Part shown: positions 41,904 to 50,715 of the stretch, piece by piece
Layout of the letters: each line of letters starts with the position of its first letter
Numbering within the stretch: the stretch's first letter is position 1
DNA from: an uncultured Flavobacterium sp.
GTDB lineage: Bacteria > Bacteroidota > Bacteroidia > Flavobacteriales > Flavobacteriaceae
Direction: 5' to 3'
NCBI RefSeq assembly: GCF_951805225.1
Contig: NZ_OX638201.1
Span: 3,596,001-3,660,000, forward strand
Length of the DNA stretch: 64,000 nucleotides
Notes under the pieces: model-generated
Databases searched by the model: none
What the model was told of the DNA's origin: nothing
What the model saw: only the letters and a program-made list of their open reading frames with translations
Position numbers and translations under genes: made by a program

Positions 41904-42434
41904 ATGAAAAACACAATATCAACTATAGCAGCAGTAATAATCGTATTATTTTCTGCAAATACAATTCAGGCAATTACAATCAAAACAGAAATAACTACAA
42001 TTGAAGATGCAGATTCAAGTCAGTTACAAGCTGTTTATGACGCTTATTTTACTGTAAAAGATGCCTTGATTAAAAGTGATGCTAAATTAACTTCGGCGAA
42101 AGCCACAGATTTATTGACGGCAATTACCGCAGTAAAAATGGATAAACTAAAAAGCAACGAACATACTGTTTGGATGAAAGTCGTTAAAAAATTAACTGCT
42201 GATGCTAAAAGTATTTCTACAAGTTCAGATATTAAAAAGCAACGTGAAACTTTTAAATCCTTAACAAAAAGTACTTATGACTTAGTTAAAGTTTCAAAAT
42301 CTACTGAAGTTGTCTACAAACAATATTGCCCAATGGCAGACGCTGATTGGTTAAGCAAAGAAAAAGCAGTTAAGAATCCGTATTACGGTTCTTCGATGTT
42401 GACTTGCGGAAACGTGGTAGAAACCATCAAATAA
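41904..42434 (+). CDS. DUF3347-domain periplasmic protein (copper-linked)
   Basis: 176 residues with an N-terminal signal. The DUF3347 domain contains YDAYFTVKDALIKSDAKLTS and the family C-terminal motif YKQYCPMADADWLSKEK followed by NPYYGSSMLTCG, the same tail found at the end of CusB-like adaptors. The Cys/Met residues there are proposed copper ligands. It precedes the HMA-AraC regulator by 2 bp. Confidence 0.82.
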   Translation: MKNTISTIAAVIIVLFSANTIQAITIKTEITTIEDADSSQLQAVYDAYFTVKDALIKSDAKLTSAKATDLLTAITAVKMDKLKSNEHTVWMKVVKKLTADAKSISTSSDIKKQRETFKSLTKSTYDLVKVSKSTEVVYKQYCPMADADWLSKEKAVKNPYYGSSMLTCGNVVETIK

Positions 42435-42436
42435 AT

Positions 42437-42997
42437 ATGACGCTCTACATCAAAAACATGGTGTGTGGTCGCTGTAAAATGGTTGTGAAGTCTGAGTTTG
42501 AAAAACTTGGACTTCATACTATTTCTGTTGAATTAGGCGAAGTCGAACTTCAAGATGACATCTCCGATTCTCAGAAAGAAATTCTGCTAAAAAATCTTCA
42601 GACTTTAGGTTTTGATTTTATTGATGACAAAAAAAGTAAAACGATCGAGAAAATAAAAAACCTCATCGTTGATTTAGTTCATCATAAAAACAATGATCTC
42701 AAAATCAATTTATCTGATTATTTAGTCGAAAACCTAAATCAGGATTACAGCACTTTGAGTAACCTTTTCTCAGAAATTGAAAATACTACTATCGAAAAAT
42801 ATTTTATCAGTCAGAAAATCGAGAAAGTAAAAGAGCTCCTTATATATAATGAACATTCGTTAAGCGAAATTGCCGATATGCTAAATTATAGTAATGTCGC
42901 GCATTTGAGCAATCAGTTCAAGAAAATTACGGGCTTCACTCCTACTTATTTCAAGCAATTGAAGGATAAAAAAAGAATTCAGATTGAGAATTTGTAA
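42437..42997 (+). CDS. HMA-AraC fusion regulator
   Basis: 186 residues from ATG 42437 (a longer frame from 42404 starts inside the previous gene). An HMA-like domain with Cys pair NMVCGRCKMVVKSEF at the very start (Cys 10 and 13) is fused to an AraC HTH (~95-180; YFISQKIEKVKELLIYNEHS, LSEIADMLNYSNVAHLSNQF, KKITGFTPTYFKQL). Metal binding would directly change DNA binding. It lies 2 bp after the DUF3347 gene, so it is probably the sensor of the copper cluster. Confidence 0.78.
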   Translation: MTLYIKNMVCGRCKMVVKSEFEKLGLHTISVELGEVELQDDISDSQKEILLKNLQTLGFDFIDDKKSKTIEKIKNLIVDLVHHKNNDLKINLSDYLVENLNQDYSTLSNLFSEIENTTIEKYFISQKIEKVKELLIYNEHSLSEIADMLNYSNVAHLSNQFKKITGFTPTYFKQLKDKKRIQIENL

Positions 42998-43003
42998 TAC
43001 AAT

Positions 43004-43036
43004 AAAAAAACGTGCTAACTATTTAGCACGTTTTTA
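43004..43036. terminator. Convergent terminator
   Basis: ACGTGCTAA pairs with TTAGCACGT, flanked by A and T runs, between the HMA-AraC gene and the YoeB-like toxin. Confidence 0.8.
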
Positions 43037-43315
43037 TTTATCTGAATAATGTCCCATTGCAGAAATCACCACAACAGTTACAATTTCTTCTTCGACACTA
43101 TATATTAGTCTATCTTTTTTATTTATTTCTCTTGACCAAAATCCTGAAAATTGATGTTTCAATGACTCAGGCTTCCCAACTCCTTCAAAGGGATTTTCAG
43201 CTAATTCTTCTAAAATTTTTGCAATCTTTTTTATACTCGATTGATTCCCTGATTTTAAGTGCTTTGCAATTTCAATCTTCGCTTCTGGAATTATTTCAAC
43301 CCTAAACTTCCCCAT
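43034..43315 (-). CDS. Txe/YoeB-type RNase toxin
   Basis: 93 residues. The family plan is clear: NPFEGVGKPESLKHQFSGF, WSREINKKDRLIYSVEEE, then VVVISAMGHYSDK with the C-terminal His-Tyr needed for RNase activity. YoeB-like toxins cleave ribosome-bound mRNA. It overlaps the antitoxin by 25 bp. Sits inside the metal cluster on the opposite strand. Confidence 0.88.
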   Translation of the reverse strand: MGKFRVEIIPEAKIEIAKHLKSGNQSSIKKIAKILEELAENPFEGVGKPESLKHQFSGFWSREINKKDRLIYSVEEEIVTVVVISAMGHYSDK

Positions 43316-43521
43316 ATATCATTAGGATCAACTGTTATACTTTTAGATTTTCCGCTTTTATAATCAGCATACCTTTTCTCTATCATAGCAACAAATTCGG
43401 GGTTATAAGGGCTTTCTTCTTCCTCTATTTTTACACCTTTATTTGTAACAGCTAATAACCTTGCAAGCTCAAGTAAAGTCTTGCCCGCCTTAGTTCGTTC
43501 GTTTATAGTTATAGTTGTCAT
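43291..43521 (-). CDS. Antitoxin partner of the YoeB-like toxin
   Basis: 76 residues from ATG 43521 (an upstream in-frame ATG at 43551 is less likely because it would place the start inside the -7 box). Short N-terminal strand (TTITINERTKAGKTLLELAR) and an acidic C-terminal helix with WGSLGLK. The usual antitoxin-first order and a -7 box directly upstream support the pair. Confidence 0.75.
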   Translation of the reverse strand: MTTITINERTKAGKTLLELARLLAVTNKGVKIEEEESPYNPEFVAMIEKRYADYKSGKSKSITVDPNDIWGSLGLK

Positions 43522-43540
43522 AATCTTAATTTTATTATTA

Positions 43541-43548
43541 CAAAGATA
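43541..43548 (-). promoter_or_regulatory. -7 box of the toxin-antitoxin operon
   Basis: TATCTTTG on the minus strand, 19 bp before the antitoxin ATG. Confidence 0.5.
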
Positions 43549-43693
43549 CAAAAATCATGTTATCTTCTTATGACACAATTTTGTAAGTAATAAGATTCTT
43601 ATTTTTGTATGACACTCAGAACTAAATACATTTCTGTTTGTAATATTGAGAATTTGTAAAATTTTTTAACCGCAAAGGACGCTCTTATTTTAT

Positions 43694-43791
43694 GTCATTT
43701 CGAGGAACGAGAAATCACACTCGTAAATTGACAAAGATTGACGCTTTTAGGAACGGAATTACTTGTGTGATTTCTCGTTCCTCGAAATGAC
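43694..43791. repeat. Large inverted repeat with 27-bp arms
   Basis: Left arm GTCATTTCGAGGAACGAGAA (then ATCACAC) at 43694-43720; exact inverse at 43765-43791; 44-bp spacer. A REP-type intergenic element. Confidence 0.75.
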
Positions 43792-43957
43792 AAACTGGAC
43801 GTTCAATTATTAACTTAGAAAAAAACTTTGCGCTTTTGCGTCTTTGCGCGATTACTATAAAACGAGATCAAAAAAAACCTTAGCTCCCGATAGCTATCGG
43901 GATTACGGTTAAATCTCTTTTCATAAATATTACAAATCATTCTCAAAATTATACAAA

Positions 43958-43978
43958 CCGAAGTAAACGTTACTTCGG
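43958..43978. promoter_or_regulatory. Palindrome in front of the metal ATPase gene
   Basis: CCGAAGTAA-ACG-TTACTTCGG, two perfect 9-bp arms, 34 bp upstream of the P1B-ATPase ATG. It could be the binding site of a metal-responsive regulator such as the HMA-AraC protein or a MerR-type factor. Confidence 0.45.
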
Positions 43979-44012
43979 AAATTTGCATTGTAATACTTAA
44001 AAAGATAAAACA

Positions 44013-46553
44013 ATGACGCATCAATATATAATTTCAGGAATGTCGTGCGATGGATGTCGTAAAAAAGTCGAGAAAACTTTGAATACGATTGAAGGAATTC
44101 AAGCCGAAGTGACTTTAAATCCTCCATTGGCAACTATAACAATGGAAAAACATGTTACAACTGAAGAATTTCAGGAAGCTTTAACCGAAGCCGGAAAGTA
44201 TACTATTGAAATGACTTCATCTAAAAATACCTCAGAAACTCCCGTTAAATCATGTTGTTCCAGTACCAAAAAAGAAAATCACGAAGGACATCATCACAAA
44301 AAAGAAACTGCTGTAATTCACAATCATAATACAACAGGAGTTTTTTATTGTCCGATGCATTGCGAAGGCGATAAAACCTATAACAAACCTGGAGATTGTC
44401 CCGTTTGCGGAATGGATTTAGTTCCGGAAGTTGCTATAAACGCAACGCAATTTACTTGTCCGATGCATCCGGAAGTTGTTTCGAATGAACCCGGCGATTG
44501 TCCAATTTGCGGAATGGATTTGGTGCCAATGCAAGCTTCTGAATCTGAAGAAAACAAAACTTATATTGACTTATTAAAGAAAATGAAGATTGCGATTTTG
44601 TTCACGCTTCCGATCTTTATTATTTCAATGTCAGAAATGATTCCTGATAATCCTCTTTATAAAATAATGTCTATAGAAAACTGGAATTGGGTTCAATTCT
44701 TATTTTCAATTCCAGTGCTTTTTTATGCGGGTTGGATGTTTTTTGTTCGTGCATACAAATCGATTATTACCTGGAATCTAAATATGTTTACCCTTATTGG
44801 GATTGGAACCGGTGTTGCTTTCTTGTTTAGTATTGCCGGAATGTTCTTTCCGGATATTTTTCCCTCTGAATTTAAATCACATCACGGAACGATTCATCTT
44901 TATTTTGAAGCTGCAACAGTTATTATAACTTTAGTTTTATTAGGACAATTATTAGAAGCCAAAGCGCACGGACAAACAAACGGAGCCATAAAAGCTTTAT
45001 TGAAATTAGCGCCAACCGAAGCAACTTTAGTCGAAAACGGAACTGATAAAACAATATCAATCCATAATATTAAAAAAGGAGATTTACTTCGAGTAAAACC
45101 AGGAGAGAAAATTCCGGTTGACGGAAAAATTACCATCGGCGAAAGCAATATTGACGAAGCTATGATTACCGGAGAACCAATTCCGGTGGATAAAAAAGTA
45201 GGCGATGCTGTAATTGCAGGAACAATAAACGGAACTAAATCATTTGTTATGATTGCCGAAAAAGTAGGTTCAGAAACTTTGCTTTCTCAAATTATACAAA
45301 TGGTAAATGATGCAAGTCGTTCGAGAGCGCCAATTCAGAAACTGGCAGATCGTGTTGCTAAATATTTTGTTCCAACGGTTGTTATTATTTCGATTATTAC
45401 CTTTTTTGTTTGGGCAAAATTTGGTCCTGAACCAGCTTATATCTACGGATTAATTAATGCGATTGCGGTTTTGATTATTGCTTGTCCTTGTGCTTTAGGA
45501 TTAGCAACTCCAATGTCTGTAATGGTTGGAGTTGGTAAGGGAGCGCAATTCGGGATTTTGATAAAGAACGCTGAAGCTCTGGAAAACATGAGCAAAATAG
45601 ATGTTTTGATCACGGATAAAACCGGAACTATTACGGAAGGAAAACCTTCTGTAGAAAAAATCTATACCGTTAATAATAACGAAGATGTTTTACTTCAAAA
45701 TATTGCTTCATTAAACCAACATAGCGAGCATCCTTTGGCGCAAGCCGTTGTAAATTTTGCTAAAGCTAAAAACCAGACAATTCTTGAGGTTCCGGATTTT
45801 GAAGCTGTTGCCGGAAAAGGAGTTCTAGGAACGGTGAATAACTCAAAAGTAGCTTTAGGAAATAAAAAATTAATGATTCAGGTTGGCGCTTCGATTTCTG
45901 AAGATATTGAAAATAAAATCGTTGCCGAACAAAATTTGGGTAAAACGGTTTCTTATATCGCCGTTGAAAAAGTTGTTTTGGGTTATGTAACGATTACAGA
46001 TGCCATTAAAGAAAATAGTGTAAAAGCGATCAAAGATTTAATCGATCAAGGTGTCGAAGTAATTATGATGACTGGAGATAATGGCAATACTGCCAAAGCG
46101 GTAGCAAATCAACTGCACTTAAGTTCGTTTAAAGCTGATTGTCTTCCGGAAGATAAACTCAAAGAAATTCAGCGTTTGCAAGCCGAAGGTAAAATTGTTG
46201 CCATGGCGGGCGACGGAATCAACGATGCTCCGGCTTTGGCTCAAGCCAATATTGGAATCGCAATGGGAACCGGAACTGATGTTGCTATCGAAAGTGCCAA
46301 AATTACGCTGGTAAAAGGCGACTTAAACGGAATTGTAAAAGCTAAAAAACTAAGTTATTCAGTGATGAAAAACATCAAACAAAATCTATTCTTTGCCTTT
46401 ATATATAACGTATTAGGAGTACCAATTGCAGCGGGAATTTTATATCCTGTATTTGGGATTTTGCTTTCGCCGATGTTGGCTGCGCTGGCAATGAGTTTGA
46501 GTTCAGTTTCGGTAATTGTAAACGCATTAAGATTGCGAAATCTAAAACTTTAA
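44013..46553 (+). CDS. copA: Heavy-metal (copper-type) P1B ATPase
   Basis: 846 residues. An N-terminal HMA domain (GMSCDGCRKKVEKTL) and a His-rich linker are followed by two HMBD zinc-ribbon-like modules (FYCPMHCEGDKTYNKPGDCP and FTCPMHPEVVSNEPGDCP, each followed by VCGMDLVP or ICGMDLVP). The P-type core has actuator TGEPIPVDKKVG, membrane metal motif CPC (ACPCALGLATP), phosphorylation DKTGTIT, SEHPLA nucleotide motif and GDGINDAPAL hinge. Substrate is probably Cu(I)/Ag(I) export. It starts the gene pair with the multicopper oxidase. Confidence 0.93.
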   Translation: MTHQYIISGMSCDGCRKKVEKTLNTIEGIQAEVTLNPPLATITMEKHVTTEEFQEALTEAGKYTIEMTSSKNTSETPVKSCCSSTKKENHEGHHHKKETAVIHNHNTTGVFYCPMHCEGDKTYNKPGDCPVCGMDLVPEVAINATQFTCPMHPEVVSNEPGDCPICGMDLVPMQASESEENKTYIDLLKKMKIAILFTLPIFIISMSEMIPDNPLYKIMSIENWNWVQFLFSIPVLFYAGWMFFVRAYKSIITWNLNMFTLIGIGTGVAFLFSIAGMFFPDIFPSEFKSHHGTIHLYFEAATVIITLVLLGQLLEAKAHGQTNGAIKALLKLAPTEATLVENGTDKTISIHNIKKGDLLRVKPGEKIPVDGKITIGESNIDEAMITGEPIPVDKKVGDAVIAGTINGTKSFVMIAEKVGSETLLSQIIQMVNDASRSRAPIQKLADRVAKYFVPTVVIISIITFFVWAKFGPEPAYIYGLINAIAVLIIACPCALGLATPMSVMVGVGKGAQFGILIKNAEALENMSKIDVLITDKTGTITEGKPSVEKIYTVNNNEDVLLQNIASLNQHSEHPLAQAVVNFAKAKNQTILEVPDFEAVAGKGVLGTVNNSKVALGNKKLMIQVGASISEDIENKIVAEQNLGKTVSYIAVEKVVLGYVTITDAIKENSVKAIKDLIDQGVEVIMMTGDNGNTAKAVANQLHLSSFKADCLPEDKLKEIQRLQAEGKIVAMAGDGINDAPALAQANIGIAMGTGTDVAIESAKITLVKGDLNGIVKAKKLSYSVMKNIKQNLFFAFIYNVLGVPIAAGILYPVFGILLSPMLAALAMSLSSVSVIVNALRLRNLKL

Positions 46554-46562
46554 TAAATCAAT

Positions 46563-48815
46563 ATGAGACTACATACTATTATAATTGCCTTTTTGATTGC
46601 CTTTAGTGCAAATGCTCAAAAAGTAGTTCGTTACGATTTATACGTTCGCGATACGATTGTTAATTTTTCGGGAAAAGAAAAACGCGCACTTACCGTGAAT
46701 GGTCAAATCCCAATGCCAACTTTGACTTTTACTGAAGGTGATATTGCGGAAATTTATGTTCATAACGAATTAAAAAACGAAGATACAGCGTTGCATTGGC
46801 ACGGATTATTTCTTCCAAATAAAGAAGATGGTGTTCCGTATTTAACGCAAATGCCAATTAAACCAGGAACAACACATAAATATAGTTTCCCAATTATTCA
46901 AAACGGAACTTATTGGTATCACAGCCATTCGGGATTGCAGGAACAAATAGGTTTGTATGGACTTTTTATTATTAATAAGAAGAAAGACGATCCTACTTTT
47001 AGAAAAGGAATTGATGATTTACCAACAATTCCGGTTATTCTAAGCGAATGGACAGATCTAAAACCTGAGAATGTTCAGCGAATGTTGCACAATGCCAACG
47101 ATTGGTTTGCCATAAAAAAAGGAACGACTCAAAGTTATGCCGAAGCAATCAAGAAAGGACAATTCTCGACAAAAGTCACCAACGAATGGAAACGCATGAA
47201 TGCCATGGATGTGAGTGATGTATATTATGAGAAGTTTTTAATTAACGGAAAAAATGAAGATCAGCTTTCGCAATTTAAAGCGGGCGATAAAGTCAGATTG
47301 CGAATTGCAAACGGTGGCGCTTCAAGTTATTTCTGGCTGACTTATGGCGGCGGAAAAATAACGGTTGTTGCCAGCGACGGAAACGATGTTGAACCTGTAG
47401 AAGTTGACAGATTGATTATTGCGGTTTCTGAAACTTATGACATTGTTGTCACAATTCCTGAAGATCATAAATCGTTTGCTTTTTTGGCTACAGCCGAAGA
47501 CAGAACTGGATCTGCTTCATTATTTTTAGGCGAAGGAACGAAACAGCCAGTCAAACATCTTCCAAAATTGAAATATTTTGAAGGAATGAAAATGATGAAT
47601 GATATGATGAAGATGAACGGCGAAATGAACGATATGGGGATGAAAATGTCTCTGAACAAAATGGACATGAATGCTGTGATGTATCCTGAAATTTCGGGTG
47701 AAGACGAATCTGCAAAAACCGAAGATCATTCGATGCATAATATGGAAGGCATGAAAATGGACGATATGAAAATGTCAAGTGATTCTACAGAAACTGCCGA
47801 AATTACGACTTTGAATTACGGAATGTTGAAATCTCCAACCGTGACAACTTTACCAAAAGACGCTCCTGTAAAAGAATTACGTTTTGAATTGTCCGGAAAT
47901 ATGAATCGTTATGTTTGGAGTTTAGACAACAAAGTAGTTTCTGAAACGGATAAAATCTTAATCAAAAAAGGCGAAAACGTTCGTATTACATTATATAATG
48001 GTTCGATGATGCGTCACCCAATGCATTTGCACGGTCACGATTTCAGGATTATTAATGAACATGGCGAATATTCTCCGCTTAAAAATGTGATCGATATTAT
48101 GCCAATGGAAACCGATACAATCGAGTTTCAGGCTAATGCCGATGGCGATTGGTTTTTTCATTGTCACATATTATATCATATGATGGCGGGAATGGGACGT
48201 ATTTTTACTTATGAAAATTCAGCTCCAAATCCGTTGATTCATCATCCTGAAATGGCGTACAAAATGCTAAAAATGGACGATCGAATGTTTCATTTTATGG
48301 CTGAGAATGATTTTGCTTCAAACGGAAATGACGGTGAAGCAATGTTCAGCAACACGCGTTGGAGCATTGGAACGGAATGGAGATTGGGTTATAACAATGA
48401 ACACGGTTACGAAACCGAAACGCACATTGGTAGATATATTGGCAAAATGCAATGGTTTATGCCATTTATAGGTTTCGATTGGCGTTATCGAAGAATGGGA
48501 ATGGACGAACAGGAACAAAATATGTTCGGACAAAAGAATACCAAAGACAATCGTTCGGTTTTTAGTGCCGGTATGGAATATACTTTGCCAATGCTTGTAA
48601 AAGCGCAAGTTGAGGTTTACACCGATGGAAATGTAAGGGTTCAATTCGAGCGAAAAGATATTCCGCTTGCCAGACGTTTACGAATGAACTTAATGTGGAA
48701 TACGGATAAGGAATATATGGCGGGTCTAAAATATATCGTTGGCAGAAACTTTGGAATTACCACGCATTATGACAGTGATATGGGAGTTGGCTTTGGATTG
48801 AATCTGAATTATTAA
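46563..48815 (+). CDS. CopA-type multicopper oxidase fused to a CopB-like domain
   Basis: 750 residues. Signal peptide, then cupredoxin domains with the four copper motifs: HWHGLFLPN, WYHSHSGLQEQIGL, HPMHLHGHDF and FHCHILYHMMAGM. A Met/His-rich loop (~340-430; MKMMNDMMKMNGEMNDMGMK) fits copper binding. The C-terminal ~170 residues (GTEWRLGYNNEHGYETETHI; FIGFDWRYRRMGMD) resemble the CopB outer-membrane protein. It probably oxidises Cu(I) in the periplasm. Nine bases separate it from the ATPase gene. Confidence 0.87.
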   Translation: MRLHTIIIAFLIAFSANAQKVVRYDLYVRDTIVNFSGKEKRALTVNGQIPMPTLTFTEGDIAEIYVHNELKNEDTALHWHGLFLPNKEDGVPYLTQMPIKPGTTHKYSFPIIQNGTYWYHSHSGLQEQIGLYGLFIINKKKDDPTFRKGIDDLPTIPVILSEWTDLKPENVQRMLHNANDWFAIKKGTTQSYAEAIKKGQFSTKVTNEWKRMNAMDVSDVYYEKFLINGKNEDQLSQFKAGDKVRLRIANGGASSYFWLTYGGGKITVVASDGNDVEPVEVDRLIIAVSETYDIVVTIPEDHKSFAFLATAEDRTGSASLFLGEGTKQPVKHLPKLKYFEGMKMMNDMMKMNGEMNDMGMKMSLNKMDMNAVMYPEISGEDESAKTEDHSMHNMEGMKMDDMKMSSDSTETAEITTLNYGMLKSPTVTTLPKDAPVKELRFELSGNMNRYVWSLDNKVVSETDKILIKKGENVRITLYNGSMMRHPMHLHGHDFRIINEHGEYSPLKNVIDIMPMETDTIEFQANADGDWFFHCHILYHMMAGMGRIFTYENSAPNPLIHHPEMAYKMLKMDDRMFHFMAENDFASNGNDGEAMFSNTRWSIGTEWRLGYNNEHGYETETHIGRYIGKMQWFMPFIGFDWRYRRMGMDEQEQNMFGQKNTKDNRSVFSAGMEYTLPMLVKAQVEVYTDGNVRVQFERKDIPLARRLRMNLMWNTDKEYMAGLKYIVGRNFGITTHYDSDMGVGFGLNLNY

Positions 48816-48948
48816 TAGTTTTTTTTACCATATAAGTGATTTAAGTTCATTTAAAAGTGTGTTTATAAAACCGATTTTAGCGTCGAATAAATTATATCTT
48901 AGCTCTTTGACTAACTTTTAAATATATTCTAAAATCAATTAATACAAA

Positions 48949-49374
48949 ATGACTAAAAAACGTTTTTTAATACTTCTTATTTTTCCATTAATATTAATGA
49001 GTTGTGATCCCGCTCATACTATTAATTTTATAAACCAAGGAAAAAACAATGTGAAAGTTAAATTGGTTATAAATTCAAAACCACAATTTGAACGTTTGGA
49101 TGATATAAAAGTCGGAGATTCAATTGTCTTTAACTTAAAACCAAATGATACTGAAGAAAATGAAGATGGAATATATTTTGGAATAGGTGTTTGGAATGAA
49201 AATTTACTAAAAACTGTCGCCGAAGACATAAAAAGAATTGAAATTGAGAATAAGGACTATAAAACCATTTACAAATCACAAAAATCAATTGAAAAAATAT
49301 TGATAAAAAACCAAGAAGGCTTTTTGTGGAAAACAGCAGTAAACATCCATATTAATAATGATTTAACGAATTAA
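48949..49374 (+). CDS. 141-residue lipoprotein of unknown function
   Basis: Signal peptide with lipobox LILMSC (Cys ~19), then beta-rich sequence (INFINQGKNNVKVKLVINSK; SIVFNLKPND) with an acidic patch. No family recognised. It lies between the multicopper oxidase and tiny secreted-type genes, so it may also respond to metal. Confidence 0.55.
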   Translation: MTKKRFLILLIFPLILMSCDPAHTINFINQGKNNVKVKLVINSKPQFERLDDIKVGDSIVFNLKPNDTEENEDGIYFGIGVWNENLLKTVAEDIKRIEIENKDYKTIYKSQKSIEKILIKNQEGFLWKTAVNIHINNDLTN

Positions 49375-49377
49375 AAT

Positions 49378-49485
49378 ATGAGAAAAATATGTTTTGTACT
49401 ATTTCTTATTTCTGCAATAATCTATATTAAAAAAGTAAATGATAAATGGATCGTTGATAAAATAGAAGAGGACTGGATTGCTTAA
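49378..49485 (+). CDS. 35-residue membrane peptide
   Basis: ATG 49378 follows the lipoprotein stop by 3 bp. MRKICFVLFLISAIIYIKK is a single hydrophobic segment, then a charged tail (DKWIVDKIEEDWIA). Probably coexpressed with the lipoprotein. Function unknown. Confidence 0.35.
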   Translation: MRKICFVLFLISAIIYIKKVNDKWIVDKIEEDWIA

Positions 49486-49679
49486 TTCGGTATTATTTAC
49501 AAAGATTAACAACAAAACTGTTTTAGGAAAAAGTTTAAAAAGAGTTTAGTTTTAAATTTAATACTTCTTTGATAGGCATTAACTTATCGTTGACAATTTC
49601 TAAAACTAAATCGTATTATATTTGAATCAAATCTTCAATCAAAAAAAAGAAAAGTACTAACAATTAAATTAAACAAAAA

Positions 49680-49838
49680 ATGAAAAAATTATTTACTGTT
49701 TTAGCTATCGCTTTATTCACAGTTGGATTACAAGCACAAGACACAACACCAGCTCCTAAAAAAGAAAAAGCTAAAAAAGAATCTTGCTGCAAAAAAACTG
49801 CTGACAAAAAAGACAAAAAATGTTGCGCTAAAAAATAA
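49680..49838 (+). CDS. Secreted 52-residue Lys/Cys-rich peptide
   Basis: ATG 49680. Signal peptide KKLFTVLAIALFTVGLQAQ is followed by DTTPAPKKEKAKKESCCKKT and a second CC (DKKCCAKK). Two CC pairs in a Lys-rich tail make a small metal-binding or cross-linking peptide plausible. It resembles the tail of the Cys-rich protein at 41382 and lies at the end of the metal cluster. A terminator follows. Confidence 0.55.
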   Translation: MKKLFTVLAIALFTVGLQAQDTTPAPKKEKAKKESCCKKTADKKDKKCCAKK

Positions 49839-49858
49839 GCAGAACATGTTTTAAAAGT

Positions 49859-49888
49859 AAAAAGCCTCAAATATTTGAGGCTTTTTTT
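49859..49888 (+). terminator. Terminator of the small peptide gene
   Basis: AAAGCCTCAAAT pairs with ATTTGAGGCTTT, then a T-run. Confidence 0.8.
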
Positions 49889-49953
49889 TATGGTTTGTTT
49901 TTTGGCCACGGATTATACAGATTAAACGGATTTCTTTTAAACGATCTGAATTT

Positions 49954-49986
49954 AACTTTGACAAAGTTTAAAACTTTGTCAAAGTT
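49954..49986. repeat. Dispersed palindrome, second copy
   Basis: AACTTTGACAAAGTTT and its inverse around one base; close variant of 31339-31369. Confidence 0.7.
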
Positions 49987-50031
49987 CTTCGTCTAGAATC
50001 TTTTTAATCCTTTAATGTGTGGCAAATAATT

Positions 50032-50484
50032 TTATTTAATTCTTACGCTCCATTCAAAATCCATTTCTGAAACCTGAACACCTTCTTCATTTGTTCCAAT
50101 AGATTTCATCCAGAAAGTTTGTCCCTCGCCTGTTGCGATTGTTCTTTGGATTGCTTCGGCGATTAAATGTCCGTCGTTACAAACGAATGTTATTCTTCCG
50201 GTAGCTTTTTTGGTGAAGTTTCCTTTATTATTGGCAACCAACATTGAGATTTTTTTTCCGCTTTGCTGAATTTGAGAAATTACTAATGCTCCAGTTGTTA
50301 ATTCGGCTGCCATTGCCTGAACTGCAAAGTACATCGAATTAAAAGGATTCTGATTAATCCATCTGTGTTTTACGCTTACGACGCATCTGTCGTCGTCGAT
50401 TGCTTTTACGCGTACACCGCAAATGTATGCTGAGGGTAATTTGAATAATACAAATTTATTGAGTTTGGAAACTGAAATTGCCAT
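50032..50484 (-). CDS. DUF4442/hotdog thioesterase-like protein
   Basis: 150 residues from ATG 50484 (the longer frame to 50571 starts in the leader). The hotdog pattern is visible: ICGVRVKAIDDDRCVVSVKH, RWINQNPFNSMYFAVQAMAAEL, TTGALVISQIQQ and beta strands to the end. DUF4442 proteins resemble acyl-CoA thioesterases; the substrate is unknown. Confidence 0.75.
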   Translation of the reverse strand: MAISVSKLNKFVLFKLPSAYICGVRVKAIDDDRCVVSVKHRWINQNPFNSMYFAVQAMAAELTTGALVISQIQQSGKKISMLVANNKGNFTKKATGRITFVCNDGHLIAEAIQRTIATGEGQTFWMKSIGTNEEGVQVSEMDFEWSVRIK

Positions 50485-50679
50485 GATATTTATTTTTTTA
50501 TGTAAAAATACAAAAAAACTATGCACGCACAATAAATTGCAATTACTTTCCTGTTTTGTCAGTAAAATCAATACTTAACAATGATTTTCAGCTGATTATA
50601 GAGCTATTTTAAATTTCAACTTTGTTAAAATTTTGTTAATAATTAGTACTATGTAAAACAAGATACTGTCTTTTAGCCA

Positions 50680-50687
50680 TATATTTG
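50680..50687 (+). promoter_or_regulatory. -7 box of the DUF4870 gene
   Basis: TATATTTG, 28 bp before the ATG at 50716. Confidence 0.55.
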
Positions 50688-50715
50688 TATAAGAAATTAC
50701 TATATACTTTTAATC

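Larger units (their letters stand above)
43552..44012. other. Repeat-rich gap upstream of the metal ATPase
   Basis: 461 bp without a gene. It contains a large inverted repeat (43694-43791), a 16-bp palindrome CCCGATAGCTATCGGG (43886-43901) and an operator-like palindrome (43958-43978) in the leader of the P-type ATPase gene. Confidence 0.6.

Noticed and set aside
47465..47778. Overlapping His/Phe-rich minus-strand ORFs within the multicopper oxidase gene
   Set aside because: Shadow of the Met/His/Asp-rich copper loop; the multicopper oxidase frame has all four copper motifs.
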